A stretch of DNA of 64,000 nt, taken from positions 25,285-89,284 of the forward strand of contig CABJCJ010000007.1 of assembly GCA_902364065.1 (NCBI GenBank), read 5' to 3'. The DNA comes from Veillonellaceae bacterium SB90. GTDB lineage: Bacteria > Bacillota > Negativicutes > Selenomonadales > Selenomonadaceae. The notes under the pieces are model-generated. The model saw only the letters and a list, made by a program, of their open reading frames with translations, was not told the DNA's origin and searched no databases. Positions 27,240-36,250 of the stretch are shown in pieces. Both the position numbers and the translations under genes were made by a program. How positions within the stretch are numbered: the stretch's first letter is position 1; each line of letters starts with the position of its first letter.

Positions 27240-27270
27240 ATTTTATGGCCTATGACAAAAATTGTCAATA
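27240..27270 (-). promoter_or_regulatory. suf promoter with overlapping dyad
   Basis: Perfect TTGACA (27268-27263), 17 bases and TAAAAT (27245-27240) on the minus strand, 66 bases before sufC. The -35 lies inside the dyad TGACA-N5-TGTCA (27253-27267), placed where a repressor would block RNA polymerase. Confidence 0.75.
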
Positions 27271-27334
27271 GGAACGGCCCTATACCATAATTTTTATCTA
27301 TACTTGATAAATATTATCATAAAGATAAAGCAAA

Positions 27335-27363
27335 TGGGCTGCCCATATCTCCTATGGACAGCC
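27335..27363 (-). terminator. terminator of the HAD phosphatase gene
   Basis: GGGCTG-CCATA pairs with TATGG-CAGCCC around a five-base loop, followed by a T-rich stretch on the minus strand. Confidence 0.65.
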
Positions 27364-27388
27364 CGATAAACAAGCATCATTGCCTCAG

Positions 27389-28213
27389 TCAGGACAGGAA
27401 CGGATAATGGCGTTCGAGCGAAACAGCAATGCCATCTTCATTATTGGAAAGCGTAATCTCATCTGCCATCGCCTTGAGTTCTGCACAGGCATTGCCCATG
27501 GCGACGCCATGACCGGCGAAATCGAGCATGCTCCTGTCATTCTGGGCATCCCCGAAAGCCATGACCTCATCCTGACGGATGCCGAGGCGGCGGCAGACCT
27601 TCGCGAGCGAGCTCGACTTGCTGACCCCCTTGACCGTCGCTTCGTAGAACCACGGAGCCGACTGCACGAAGGACAGCTCCTCCTCAAAACCACGGCGGAT
27701 ATCCGCCAGGCGCGGCACGAGGATCTCCTCGGGGGCTGCCGTCAGGATCTTGACGGGGCGGAAGCCGCGTTTTTCCACTGCATCGGCAATGTTCCCGACG
27801 ATCTCAATTCTTAGATTGTTGTTGCGGCTTTCATCCTGTACCTTGTGGCGGTTCGCATCCGTCGTGAAGATGGAGGTACCGTCATCAACAATCGGGGAAA
27901 GTTCCGGATACGCTTCAAGGTGGCGCAGGAAGCGCAGAGCCGTCCCGCGTTCAATTGCCTGATCAAAAAGCACCTCTCCCGTCGTCGCATCCTGGATGCG
28001 TCCGCCGTTATACGAAAGCAGCAGACCATGGTACTCCTTGAGGCGGAGCGCTTCGGACTCGCGCCGCAGGCCGGGAGCCTGTCGTCCGGAGGCCAGCACA
28101 ACCGTCACGCCATGGCGCTGCACGGCAAGCAGTGCGTCCCGCGTCTTGGGCGTAATTTCCTTGGCATCGTTGTTCAGCGTGCCATCCAGATCAAGGGCAA
28201 TCATCTTATACAT
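27389..28213 (-). CDS. Cof-type HAD-superfamily phosphatase
   Basis: A 274-residue HAD hydrolase of the Cof/YxeH (type IIB) group that dephosphorylates sugar phosphates, FMN or similar small molecules. Motif I is ALDLDGTLN with the nucleophilic Asp, motif II is VVLASGR, and motifs III and IV lie in GVSKSSSL and MAFGDAQNDRSMLDFAG. The ATG at 28213 follows AAAGGATG and gives the standard start MYKMIALDLDGTL. Substrate unknown. Monocistronic. Confidence 0.9.
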   Translation of the reverse strand: MYKMIALDLDGTLNNDAKEITPKTRDALLAVQRHGVTVVLASGRQAPGLRRESEALRLKEYHGLLLSYNGGRIQDATTGEVLFDQAIERGTALRFLRHLEAYPELSPIVDDGTSIFTTDANRHKVQDESRNNNLRIEIVGNIADAVEKRGFRPVKILTAAPEEILVPRLADIRRGFEEELSFVQSAPWFYEATVKGVSKSSSLAKVCRRLGIRQDEVMAFGDAQNDRSMLDFAGHGVAMGNACAELKAMADEITLSNNEDGIAVSLERHYPFLS

Positions 28214-28351
28214 CAAGTTCCATCCTTTCCCGCCGGAAGCTGACCGGAGAATCATCATTTCAATCCGTATTGAGATACAGTATAGCAAATATCGCGCAAG
28301 GAAACCAGTCAGACATGCAAGAAAATGAATGCTCCATTTGCCACTTCAAGA

Positions 28352-28390
28352 CAAAAACAGGACGCATTCCCCAAAAGGAAATACGTCCTG
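28352..28390 (-). terminator. terminator of purA
   Basis: AGGACG-ATTCC/GGAA-TACGTCCT stem with a loop of about six bases, followed by TTTTT on the minus strand, 24 bases past the purA stop. Confidence 0.85.
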
Positions 28391-28413
28391 CCTGGTTGTC
28401 AGAAATAAACCAA

Positions 28414-29700
28414 TCAGAAAATGTCGTTGGCGATGACAATCGTCTCATCGCGGTTCGGGCCAACGGAAACGATGCCGAGGCCGATGCCCGTGACCTCAGC
28501 CATGCGCGTGAGGTACTTCTTGGCATTCTCCGGCAGGTCTTCGTACTTGCGGACCTTGCTGATGTCGCACTTCCAGCCCGGGAACGTCTCATAGACCGGC
28601 TCGACTTCCGCGAGGACCTTGAGGCTGGCCGGAATCTCGTTGAGGATTTCGCCCTTGTACTTGTAGGCGACGCACATCTTGATCTCATCGAAGCTGTCGA
28701 GGATGTCGAGGCGCGTGACAGCCATGTAGTCAATGCCCGAAAGGATGCCGGCATAGCGGACGACGCAGGCATCGAGCCAGCCCGTGCGGCGCGGACGGCC
28801 CGTGACGACGCCGTACTCATGGCCGACTTCGCGCAGCTTGTCGCCCGTCGCGTTGAGCTGTTCCGTCGGGAACGGGCCCTCGCCGACGCGCGTGCAGTAA
28901 GCCTTGACGATGCCGACGACCTTGTCGATCTTCTGCGGGGCCACGCCGGCGCCGATGCCGACACCGCCCGAAATCGGATGCGATGCCGTGACGTACGGGT
29001 ACGTGCCATAGTCGATGTCGAGCATCGTGGCCTGTGCACCCTCAAAGAGGATCTTGCGGCCGGCCTTGATTTCCTCGTCGAGCAGAGCGATCGTGTCACA
29101 GACATACGGACGCAGGCGGTCAGCATAGCCGTTGTACTCATTCAAGATCTCATCGTAGTCGAGAGGCTCGTGATCGTAGAGCAGCTTGAGCTCGCGGTTC
29201 TTGATGGCGAGGTTCTCCTTGAGGCGTTTCGCGAATTCTTCCTTGTCGATGAAGTCGCAGACACGGATGCCGATGCGGTTGTCGCGATCGACGTAGCACG
29301 GGCCGATGCCGTTGTGCGTCGTGCCGACCTTGCCCTTGCCGCGTGCATCATCGGCGAGCTGGTCCATCAGGCAGTGGTACGGCAGGACGAGCTGAGCACG
29401 ATTGCTGATGCGGATGCCGGAAAGATCGATGCCGCGCTCTGCAAGGCCGTCCATCTCCTGGAGCATGACCTTCGGATTGAAGGCCACGCCATTGCCGACG
29501 ACGCAGTGGGAGCCCTTGAACAGAATGCCGGATGGCATCAGGCGCAGTTTATAATCCACACCGTCGACGACGACCGTATGGCCGGCATTGCTGCCGCCCT
29601 GGAAACGCACGACCGTATCCGCCTGCTGTGCGAGATAATCGACAATCTTGCCCTTGCCTTCATCGCCCCACTGGGTGCCGGTTACTACTACTGTTGACAT
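28414..29700 (-). CDS. purA: adenylosuccinate synthetase
   Basis: Joins IMP and aspartate using GTP, the first committed step to AMP. The 428-residue protein begins STVVVTGTQWGDEGKGKIVDYL, the P-loop-like GDEGKGK, and contains FQGGSNAGHTVVV with the catalytic His, TTHNGIGPCYVDRDNRIG and the C-terminal GVGPNRDE-type segment (SVGPNRDETI). The ATG at 29700 follows AAAGGAGAG. It lies next to purB, the other aspartate-dependent step, each with its own terminator. Confidence 0.97.
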   Translation of the reverse strand: MSTVVVTGTQWGDEGKGKIVDYLAQQADTVVRFQGGSNAGHTVVVDGVDYKLRLMPSGILFKGSHCVVGNGVAFNPKVMLQEMDGLAERGIDLSGIRISNRAQLVLPYHCLMDQLADDARGKGKVGTTHNGIGPCYVDRDNRIGIRVCDFIDKEEFAKRLKENLAIKNRELKLLYDHEPLDYDEILNEYNGYADRLRPYVCDTIALLDEEIKAGRKILFEGAQATMLDIDYGTYPYVTASHPISGGVGIGAGVAPQKIDKVVGIVKAYCTRVGEGPFPTEQLNATGDKLREVGHEYGVVTGRPRRTGWLDACVVRYAGILSGIDYMAVTRLDILDSFDEIKMCVAYKYKGEILNEIPASLKVLAEVEPVYETFPGWKCDISKVRKYEDLPENAKKYLTRMAEVTGIGLGIVSVGPNRDETIVIANDIF

Positions 29701-29755
29701 AACTAGTCTCTCCTTTATGAATGGATTCATCCGATGAGATGTTCCACAGACATAG

Positions 29756-29788
29756 AAAAGCCTTCTCCCCGCAGGGAGAAGAGGCTTT
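29756..29788 (-). terminator. terminator of purB
   Basis: AAAGCCTCTTCTCCC / GGGAGAAGGCTTT stem with a short loop on the minus strand and a T-run, between purB and purA. Confidence 0.8.
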
Positions 29789-29806
29789 CATTCACTTATT
29801 GGATTC

Positions 29807-31099
29807 TCAAAGGCCGAAGCGCTCGAAAATCATATCGACATGGCGCAGGAAATACTTGTAATCGAAGCAGTCATCGATTTCTTCCTTCGTCAGGTACTTC
29901 GTGATATCCGGATCATTCTCCACGCTCGTGCGGAAATCCTGGCCTTCCATCCAGCGTTTCATCGCATTGCGCTGTACCCACTTATAGGCATCCTCGCGCA
30001 GCACGCCCTTGTCGACAACCGACAGCAGGATGCGCTGGCTGTAGATGAGGCCGCCCGTGCGGTTCATATCGTGCAGCATCTTATCCGGATAGACGAGGAG
30101 CTTGTCGATGATGTCCGTAAGCTTCTGCGTGCAGTAGTCGAGATTGATCGACGAATCCGGCAGGATGACGCGCTCAACGGAGGAATGGGAAATGTCGCGC
30201 TCATGCCAGAGCGTGATGTCTTCAAGCGCCGCAACGGCATTGCCGCGGTTCAGGCGGGCCATGCCGGAAATGCGCTCGCAGTTGATGGGGTTGCGCTTAT
30301 GCGGCATTGCAGAAGAACCCTTCTGGCCCGGGGAGAAGTACTCCTCTGCCTCGCGGATATCCGTGCGCTGCAGGTTGCGGACTTCCGTCGCGATCTTCTC
30401 GAGCGTCGAGGAGCAGATTGCGATGGAGGTGACGAACTCAGCATGGCGGTCACGCTGGATGACCTGCGTAGCAAGGCGCACCGGCGTCAGACCAAGCTTC
30501 TTGCCGACCATCTGCTCGATTTTCGGATCGATGTTGGAGTACGTGCCGACGGCACCCGAGAGCTTGCAGACCGAGACGATCTTTTTCGCATGCTCCATGC
30601 GCTCGATGTCACGCTCGATCTCCGCGCTCCAGAGGAGCAGCTTGAGGCCGAACGTCATCGGCTCGGCATGGATGCCATGCGTGCGGCCGATGCACGGCGT
30701 GTGCTTGAATTCCTTGGCGCGGCGGCGCAGGACTTCACGGAATTTCTTGAGGTCGTCGAGGATGATCGTGCAGGCATCGCGCATCATCATGCAGTATGCC
30801 GTATCCTTGACATCCGAGGACGTCAGGCCCTTGTGGATGTACTTGGAGTCATCACCAACGTTCTCAGCTACATTCGTCAGGAATGCAATGATGTCGTGAT
30901 GCGTGACCGACTCGATCTCATGAATGCGGTTGACATCGAATTTTGCTTTCGCGCGAATGTTCTTGGCAGCCTCTTTCGGGATCTCTCCGAGTTCGGCCAT
31001 GGCATCGCAGGCAGCCATCTCAACATTCAGGATCTGCTGCCACTCGTTCTCGATAGACCAGAGATGGCCCATTTCCGGCTTAGTATAACGCTCGATCAT
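29807..31099 (-). CDS. purB: adenylosuccinate lyase
   Basis: Cleaves succinylaminoimidazole carboxamide ribotide and adenylosuccinate, releasing fumarate. The 430-residue protein shows THHDIIAFL near residue 66, GRTHGIHAEPMTFG near 139 and the flexible signature loop GSSAMPHKRNPINCE near 265 with the catalytic Ser. This is the Bacillus-type (shorter) PurB. ATG preceded by AGGAGG. The fumarate produced here and by AspA can serve anaerobic respiration. Confidence 0.97.
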   Translation of the reverse strand: MIERYTKPEMGHLWSIENEWQQILNVEMAACDAMAELGEIPKEAAKNIRAKAKFDVNRIHEIESVTHHDIIAFLTNVAENVGDDSKYIHKGLTSSDVKDTAYCMMMRDACTIILDDLKKFREVLRRRAKEFKHTPCIGRTHGIHAEPMTFGLKLLLWSAEIERDIERMEHAKKIVSVCKLSGAVGTYSNIDPKIEQMVGKKLGLTPVRLATQVIQRDRHAEFVTSIAICSSTLEKIATEVRNLQRTDIREAEEYFSPGQKGSSAMPHKRNPINCERISGMARLNRGNAVAALEDITLWHERDISHSSVERVILPDSSINLDYCTQKLTDIIDKLLVYPDKMLHDMNRTGGLIYSQRILLSVVDKGVLREDAYKWVQRNAMKRWMEGQDFRTSVENDPDITKYLTKEEIDDCFDYKYFLRHVDMIFERFGL

Positions 31100-31254
31100 T
31101 TAGTGATTTCCTCCTCAATTTCCTGGCGGCGTCTCTGCACCGCGGAAGTGAAAACACGACGAAAAAACCCAAATTGACTTTTCCCTGCCTATCGCGGCAT
31201 CTTACTGAAAAGCCTCATTTTGAGTTTGGAGAAGTTACCGATATTCCCTTGTCT

Positions 31255-31284
31255 ATCATAGCATTTTCAAGGCCTCAGTGTCAA
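31255..31284 (-). promoter_or_regulatory. promoter of purB
   Basis: TTGACA (31284-31279), 18 bases and TATGAT (31260-31255) on the minus strand, about 150 bases before the purB start. The long leader has no recognisable riboswitch. Nothing else is seen between 31100 and 31331. Confidence 0.65.
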
Positions 31285-31331
31285 CGTGTCAAGGTCATCC
31301 GGGCTTCTCTTTCCCAAACGCGCAGGAGCGC

Positions 31332-31817
31332 TTAAAGCTCCTTGCGCAGATAAACGGTGCGATGTTTTTTCCCGGGCAGCTGCACCTCGCGGAAAGCCGC
31401 AAACCCCAGCTTCTCGTACATCGTCCGCAGCCACGGATGGCTCGTGGCGGTGCCGAGCGTCACGAAGGGGACCTTGAGCTGCTTCTTCAGGACATCCTCC
31501 GCCACCAGCAGGATGAGCTTCGAGGCATAGCCCTTATGCATGTGCTGCGGGTCCGTGACGACCTGACCGATGTGCGGGACACCAGACGGGCCGGGATTTG
31601 GCCCCCAGGGCATGCGCAGCGAGATGGCGCTGACCAGGGTCCCGTCGACAAAAAGCCCGTACGTCGGATTGTTTGCCAGCCAGTCGCGCTCCTCTTCCTT
31701 CGTCGCCGTAATCGCGGCAAAGGAAATCGGATATTCCTTATCCGTCTGATACCCTTCGTGCAAAACATGGTAATACGCGTCCAGATCCGCTTCGCCGAGC
31801 TGACGATACGTTTTCAT
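31332..31817 (-). CDS. GNAT-family N-acetyltransferase
   Basis: A 161-residue acetyl-CoA-dependent transferase. The acetyl-CoA loop region is IGQVVTDPQHMHKGYASKLI (Q/RxxGxG/A variant HKGYA), and SHPWLRTMYEKLGF gives the C-terminal fold. Last gene of the ABC/PrpD/GST operon. In Bacillus the comparable yxe and ytm operons carry a GNAT (YxeL, SnaA) that acetylates S-modified cysteine, which is the preferred hypothesis here; the sequence alone gives no substrate. Two closely spaced ATGs compete; the second is better spaced from AGGAGG. Confidence 0.8.
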   Translation of the reverse strand: MKTYRQLGEADLDAYYHVLHEGYQTDKEYPISFAAITATKEEERDWLANNPTYGLFVDGTLVSAISLRMPWGPNPGPSGVPHIGQVVTDPQHMHKGYASKLILLVAEDVLKKQLKVPFVTLGTATSHPWLRTMYEKLGFAAFREVQLPGKKHRTVYLRKEL

Positions 31818-31835
31818 AAGCATTTGCCTCCTTTC

Positions 31836-32603
31836 TCAAATTCCTGCGCCATCACGCAGCGTCGTCCCGCCCAGATAACGGTTGAGGAACGCCCGCGTGC
31901 GCTCTTCGCGCGGATGGACCAGGACTTCCTGCGGCGTGCCGGACTCCACCACCATGCCGCCTTCCATGAAGACGATCTGATCGGCCACTTCGCGTGCAAA
32001 GGCAATCTCGTGCGTCACGATGATCATCGTGACCTTGAGCTTCTCGGCGACATCGCGGATAACCGCCAGCACCTCCCCGACGAGCTCGGGATCCAGCGCG
32101 CTCGTCGGCTCATCGAACAGGATGACCTGCGGCTCCACGGCAAGCGCGCGGGCGATTCCCACACGCTGCTGCTGGCCGCCGGAGAGCTGCGCCGGATATT
32201 TATCCGCATGCTCGCCCATGCCGACCTGCTGCAAGAGCTCCCGCGCCCGCTCGCGCGCTTCCGTTTTCTTCCTCCCCTGTACGGTCACCAGTGCTTCCAT
32301 GACATTCTGCAAAGCCGTCATATTGGAGAACAGATTGTACGACTGGAAGACCATGGCCGTCTGACGCCGCACGGCAAGGATCTCCCGGCGCGAGGCGCCG
32401 TGAAGATCGTAGCTGGTTTCATTGATGGAAAGCCTGCCGCCGTCGGCCTGCCCCAGAAAGTTGATCGTGCGCAGCAGCGTCGTCTTGCCGCTGCCGGAAG
32501 GCCCCAGGATAACCGTTACGCTGCCGGTCGGCACCGTCAGGCTGATATCCTTGAGAATGGCCTTATCGCCAAAGGCTTTCTGCACATGTTCCAATTTTAT
32601 CAT
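31836..32603 (-). CDS. polar amino-acid ABC importer, ATP-binding protein
   Basis: A 255-residue GlnQ/TcyN-type ATPase with Walker A GPSGSGKTT near residue 36, LSGGQQQRVGIARALAVEP, Walker B VILFDEPTSALDP and MIIVTHEI. The type serves glutamine, arginine, cystine and S-substituted cysteines. It overlaps the permease gene upstream by four bases. Confidence 0.92.
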   Translation of the reverse strand: MIKLEHVQKAFGDKAILKDISLTVPTGSVTVILGPSGSGKTTLLRTINFLGQADGGRLSINETSYDLHGASRREILAVRRQTAMVFQSYNLFSNMTALQNVMEALVTVQGRKKTEARERARELLQQVGMGEHADKYPAQLSGGQQQRVGIARALAVEPQVILFDEPTSALDPELVGEVLAVIRDVAEKLKVTMIIVTHEIAFAREVADQIVFMEGGMVVESGTPQEVLVHPREERTRAFLNRYLGGTTLRDGAGI

Positions 32604-33319
32604 ATCTTACACCTCTTATACGACGAAAGGCTGTCTTCCAACTTCGTGAACAGATATTCAAACAGGATGCCAAGCCCCCAGTAGAGGCAGGCCGCCACGA
32701 TATAGGCTTCAAAGTACTGCGAATTGTCCTCGCAGAACAGCTTGGCCGCACCGAATACCTCAATGACCGTGATGACAAAGACGATACTCGTGCTCTTCAT
32801 CGTAGAAAGGAACTGATTGGCAAAAAGCGGCAGGGCAAACACGACGGCCTGCGGAAAGATCACCCGCCGGTACATCTGCCACTCCGTCATGCCCATGGCC
32901 CTGGCCGCCTCAAACTGTCCATCCGGCACGGAATCAAGCGCCGCACGGAAAATCTCGCTGAGATAGGCACCCGTGTGCAGCGTCAGGCCGATGACGGCGA
33001 CCGCCATGGCCGGCACGTGCTCCATGGGGATATGGATGCCCGTCTTGCCGCGCAGGGCCAGGAAGGCCAGCGGCAGCCCGTAGTAGACGAGATACAGGAG
33101 GACCATGTTCGGGATGCTGCGGCAGACGTAGACGTAAAGCGCAAACAAGCGGCCCAGGACCGGCACGCGGCTCTTCTGCGCCAGGCAGCTGATGAGCCCC
33201 AGCACAGCTCCCAGAAACACGCTCGTGAGCGTCAGGAAAAGGGTCACCTTCACATAAGGAAGGATGAAGGCAAAGCCCTCTGCAATGTATTGCCAATCGA
33301 TAAAACTGTGTCCATTCAT
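32600..33319 (-). CDS. polar amino-acid ABC importer, permease 2
   Basis: A 239-residue membrane protein of the His/Glu/Gln/Arg permease group with five or six membrane segments. LTLHTGAYLSEIFRAALDSVPDGQFEAARAMGMTEWQMYRRVIFPQA is the EAA-type loop that contacts the ATPase. It is a paralogue of the next permease and presumably forms a heterodimer with it. Confidence 0.92.
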   Translation of the reverse strand: MNGHSFIDWQYIAEGFAFILPYVKVTLFLTLTSVFLGAVLGLISCLAQKSRVPVLGRLFALYVYVCRSIPNMVLLYLVYYGLPLAFLALRGKTGIHIPMEHVPAMAVAVIGLTLHTGAYLSEIFRAALDSVPDGQFEAARAMGMTEWQMYRRVIFPQAVVFALPLFANQFLSTMKSTSIVFVITVIEVFGAAKLFCEDNSQYFEAYIVAACLYWGLGILFEYLFTKLEDSLSSYKRCKI

Positions 33320-33322
33320 ATC

Positions 33323-34030
33323 TTACGCCTCACTGAGTTCTGCCAGATCCCGCCCGTCGCGATGGCGTCTCTCGAGGAAACGCCCGATGCGCGCGATGAG
33401 GAAAATCAAAATGCCATAGATGATCGCGACATCCACGTAGAGCTCCAGGCTGCGCTGAGAATTGCCCGCCATGAGCTCCGCCTTGCGCATGATATCGACG
33501 ACGCCGACATTGAAGATCAGGCTCGTGCCCTTGACGACGCCGATCACCGTATTGATGAGGGCCGGTATCGCCATATGGAAGGCCTGCGGCAGGATGACGC
33601 GCCGATACATCTGCCATGTCGTCATGCCCAGGCTCATGGCCGCTTCCTTTTCGCCCACGGGCACCGCCAGGATGCTCGAGCGCAGGATCTCCGCGCCGTA
33701 GGCGGCCATATGCAGGGAAAAGACGGCCAGAACAAAGGCGAGCGGCGGCACGCCCTTCATGCTGATGCCGATGTGCGAGAAGATTTCCGGCACACCGAAA
33801 TAAGCCAGGAAGAGCTGTACAAGAAATGGCGTGCCGCGCATGAACGAAATGAATACGCGCAGCACCGGTGCAACGACTGGCACCTTCTGGATCCTCAGGA
33901 TGGCAATGCCCGCGCCCAGCAAGATGCCGCAGACCGCCGCGACCAGGGTCACCAGCAAGGTAATATGTACCATTCCCAGCAAGGCTGGAAAGGATTTGAT
34001 CATATACGTGACATTAAAATACATTCCCAT
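33323..34030 (-). CDS. polar amino-acid ABC importer, permease 1
   Basis: A 235-residue permease of the same group (SLHMAAYGAEILRSSILAVPVGEKEAAMSLGMTTWQMYRRVILPQA). An N-terminal MRGTPFLVQLFLAYFG segment is conserved in cystine and S-cysteine importers such as TcyL/M, but this is not diagnostic. It lies 51 bases after the binding-protein gene. Confidence 0.92.
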   Translation of the reverse strand: MGMYFNVTYMIKSFPALLGMVHITLLVTLVAAVCGILLGAGIAILRIQKVPVVAPVLRVFISFMRGTPFLVQLFLAYFGVPEIFSHIGISMKGVPPLAFVLAVFSLHMAAYGAEILRSSILAVPVGEKEAAMSLGMTTWQMYRRVILPQAFHMAIPALINTVIGVVKGTSLIFNVGVVDIMRKAELMAGNSQRSLELYVDVAIIYGILIFLIARIGRFLERRHRDGRDLAELSEA

Positions 34031-34081
34031 CAGGCGTTCTTCTTTCTATCCGTCAAGCCGGGCCAGGCACAAAGGCCGCGT

Positions 34082-34921
34082 TTATTCCGCCGGCTCCGAT
34101 GTGTAATCTGCACCGAGATACTGTTCCGAGAGTTTTTTCAGCGTGCCGTCTTCTCGCATCGCTTTGAGTGCTGCATCAATCTTGTCAGCCACCTGCTGCA
34201 TGTCGTCATCCTTGCGCAGCAGGAAGAAGGTCGGCACCTTTGTCAGCGTCGGTCCCACTGCCTTGATTGGCAGATTCTTTTCCTTCTTTGCCACGGACAC
34301 GATGTATTCGTATTCACCGGCTGCCTGTGCACGTCCCGTAGCCACGAGATTCATAGTTTCCGACGGGCCCTTGTCCGTGTAGATGATCTCAATCGGCGTA
34401 TCGGCCGTCTCATTGAATTTCTTGACGAGATCCGCAAATTCCGAATTCGTCGTTACGGCAACCTTTTTGCCCTTCAGATCGTCCAGCGATTTCGTCGTAT
34501 TGTCGTCTTCCGGCACGACCAGCTTGCGGACCGTGTAATTGTTGACTTCCTTCGGGAAAATGTACTTCTCATCGCGGGCCGGGGAATGACGCATCTGATT
34601 GGCGATCATATCGACCTGGGAAGAATCCATGGCCACGAAAGCGGCATCGACGGCCATGGGCTTGAATTCAAAATGCAAGCTCGGATCGCGCTTCTCCACT
34701 TCTTTGAGGATTTCCACATCATAGCCCGTGAGCTTGCCGTCATCATCGGTATAGGAATACGGTTTCACGGTGCCACGCGTGGCGACAGTCACGGTCTTGG
34801 CATCCTTATTGACACTCGCGCTGCCATCCTCGTCGCTGCCGCAGCCAGCCAGCACGCTGAGTCCGGCCACCATCAGGGCCGCGGTCAGCATGCGCAAGAA
34901 TTTATTCGATAACTTCATCAA
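34082..34921 (-). CDS. amino-acid ABC importer, substrate-binding lipoprotein
   Basis: A 279-residue extracytoplasmic binding protein of the SBP_bac_3 family. The N-terminus has a signal segment ending in VLAGC, a lipobox. The mature part shows PYSYTDDDGKLTGYDVEILKEVEKR, the first ligand-contacting segment, and VDMIANQMRHSPARDEKYIFPKEV. This N-terminal pattern is close to cystine and S-substituted-cysteine binding proteins (TcyJ/K, YxeM), but the ligand is inferred. It overlaps the PrpD gene by 20 bases. Confidence 0.9.
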   Translation of the reverse strand: MMKLSNKFLRMLTAALMVAGLSVLAGCGSDEDGSASVNKDAKTVTVATRGTVKPYSYTDDDGKLTGYDVEILKEVEKRDPSLHFEFKPMAVDAAFVAMDSSQVDMIANQMRHSPARDEKYIFPKEVNNYTVRKLVVPEDDNTTKSLDDLKGKKVAVTTNSEFADLVKKFNETADTPIEIIYTDKGPSETMNLVATGRAQAAGEYEYIVSVAKKEKNLPIKAVGPTLTKVPTFFLLRKDDDMQQVADKIDAALKAMREDGTLKKLSEQYLGADYTSEPAE

Positions 34922-36218
34922 AGATCACTCCTTCAATCGTTGTTAAGCACGATCCGATGGTTCCGGCAGGCCAGCCGCGGACCTCATGGATCAGCCTGGC
35001 GGCCAGAGGGCTTTCCCATGCCGCCGATACTTTCTCTTCTTCCTGAGCAAGCGTCAGGGGATTTGCCGGTGAGCCCTGCGGATCCCGTATGTCAATATGA
35101 TGGCGCGTGCCATCCTTCATGATGGCTGTAACCGGTACAGCCCGTACAGAAAGGGGCAGCTTCCCTACATCGTACACGCGCTGGAATTTCGGCAGTGCTG
35201 CCAAAAACTCTGCAGGGACCTCCGGCAGCTGGAAATACGCATCGTCAATATCGCCATGCGCCAGGATCTGCCAGACGACGTACTCAGCAGAAAACTGTCC
35301 TTCCCGTCCGGTCTGCGGCTTTTCGTAGCGCAGCGCCCGGTCCGCTCCCGGCGGGAAATGAATCAGGACACGGGAGATATCGCCAAGCCGCACCCCCTGC
35401 TCATAGAGCTTTGCGGCCCCATCGGCCGCGCAGATGGCAGCCGAGCAGTAGCGGTGGCGCTTCATCCATAGTCCCGGCTCCAGGATCTGTCCGGGCTGGA
35501 GCCAGCAGCGGCGCCATGATGCTTCGTCAAAGCGCTGCTGCCCATTTGAGAAAACAGCCAGCCAGCCGGTTTCATCCTGGAAGATATTCGTCCGGGCAGA
35601 AAGGCCATATTCTGCCACGAGCCGCCAGGCGGCAAGAGCATGCGACGCGGCAAAGCCCGCATGCAGGGGCTTGCCGTCCGAGCCGGCTTCAAACGCCATG
35701 CCGGACGACTGCGTGGCGGCCAGCGACAAGACCATGGCTGCCTGCTCCCCGCTCAGGTGACGCAGGCGTATGATCGCTGCTGCTGCGCCCAGCGGCCCGA
35801 TCGTCCCCGTCGAATGCCACCCCTGCTGGCGATGCGCCGGATTGAGGCAGGCGCCCAAAAGCCCCTCGAGTTCGGCCCCGGCCACATAGGCGGCCAAAAA
35901 ATCCCGGACCGTGTCCTCAGGCCGCGCCGCTGCCAGCAGCGCGGAATAGAGCACCGTGCTGAAATGGCCCGCGATATTGGCCTGGGCATCGTCATAGTCG
36001 AGATAATGCGACGCAAAGCCGTAGGCCAGCGCCTTGTCCTCCGGCCGGCCGCGCCTGACGCCAGACAACAACCTCCTGACGGCCGGCTCGCGGCGGGCGG
36101 CGAAAAGAGCGGCGAGATAATCGAGGAAGGCCTTCCCGGCCTGCCCGGTGAGATCATCGCGGCCGGAAAGATCGGTCTCCGTCACGAGTTCAACGACAGT
36201 CCGCGTATTCTCATCCAT
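34902..36218 (-). CDS. MmgE/PrpD-family protein
   Basis: A 438-residue protein of the 2-methylcitrate dehydratase/immune-responsive-gene-1 fold. Visible family parts are FASHYLDYDDAQANIAGHFSTVLYSALLA with the conserved Asp and His, GWHSTGTIGPLGAAAAIIRL, and MKRHRYCSAAICAADGAAKL. Members remove water or CO2 from small carboxylic acids. YxeQ of the Bacillus S-(2-succino)cysteine operon is also in this family, and the gene order here is similar. Start at the ATG after GGGAGGGAGAGG. Confidence 0.85.
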   Translation of the reverse strand: MDENTRTVVELVTETDLSGRDDLTGQAGKAFLDYLAALFAARREPAVRRLLSGVRRGRPEDKALAYGFASHYLDYDDAQANIAGHFSTVLYSALLAAARPEDTVRDFLAAYVAGAELEGLLGACLNPAHRQQGWHSTGTIGPLGAAAAIIRLRHLSGEQAAMVLSLAATQSSGMAFEAGSDGKPLHAGFAASHALAAWRLVAEYGLSARTNIFQDETGWLAVFSNGQQRFDEASWRRCWLQPGQILEPGLWMKRHRYCSAAICAADGAAKLYEQGVRLGDISRVLIHFPPGADRALRYEKPQTGREGQFSAEYVVWQILAHGDIDDAYFQLPEVPAEFLAALPKFQRVYDVGKLPLSVRAVPVTAIMKDGTRHHIDIRDPQGSPANPLTLAQEEEKVSAAWESPLAARLIHEVRGWPAGTIGSCLTTIEGVIFDEVIE

Positions 36219-36250
36219 AACGCCTCTCCCTCCCGAAACATACTCGTTCA

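Noticed and set aside
29840..31177. 445-codon plus-strand frame opposite purB
   Set aside because: Antisense shadow caused by codon bias; purB is certain from its motifs.
32975..34912. 645-codon plus-strand frame across the two permease genes and binding-protein gene
   Set aside because: His/Asp/Arg-rich antisense shadow of three well-supported genes, without a start signal.
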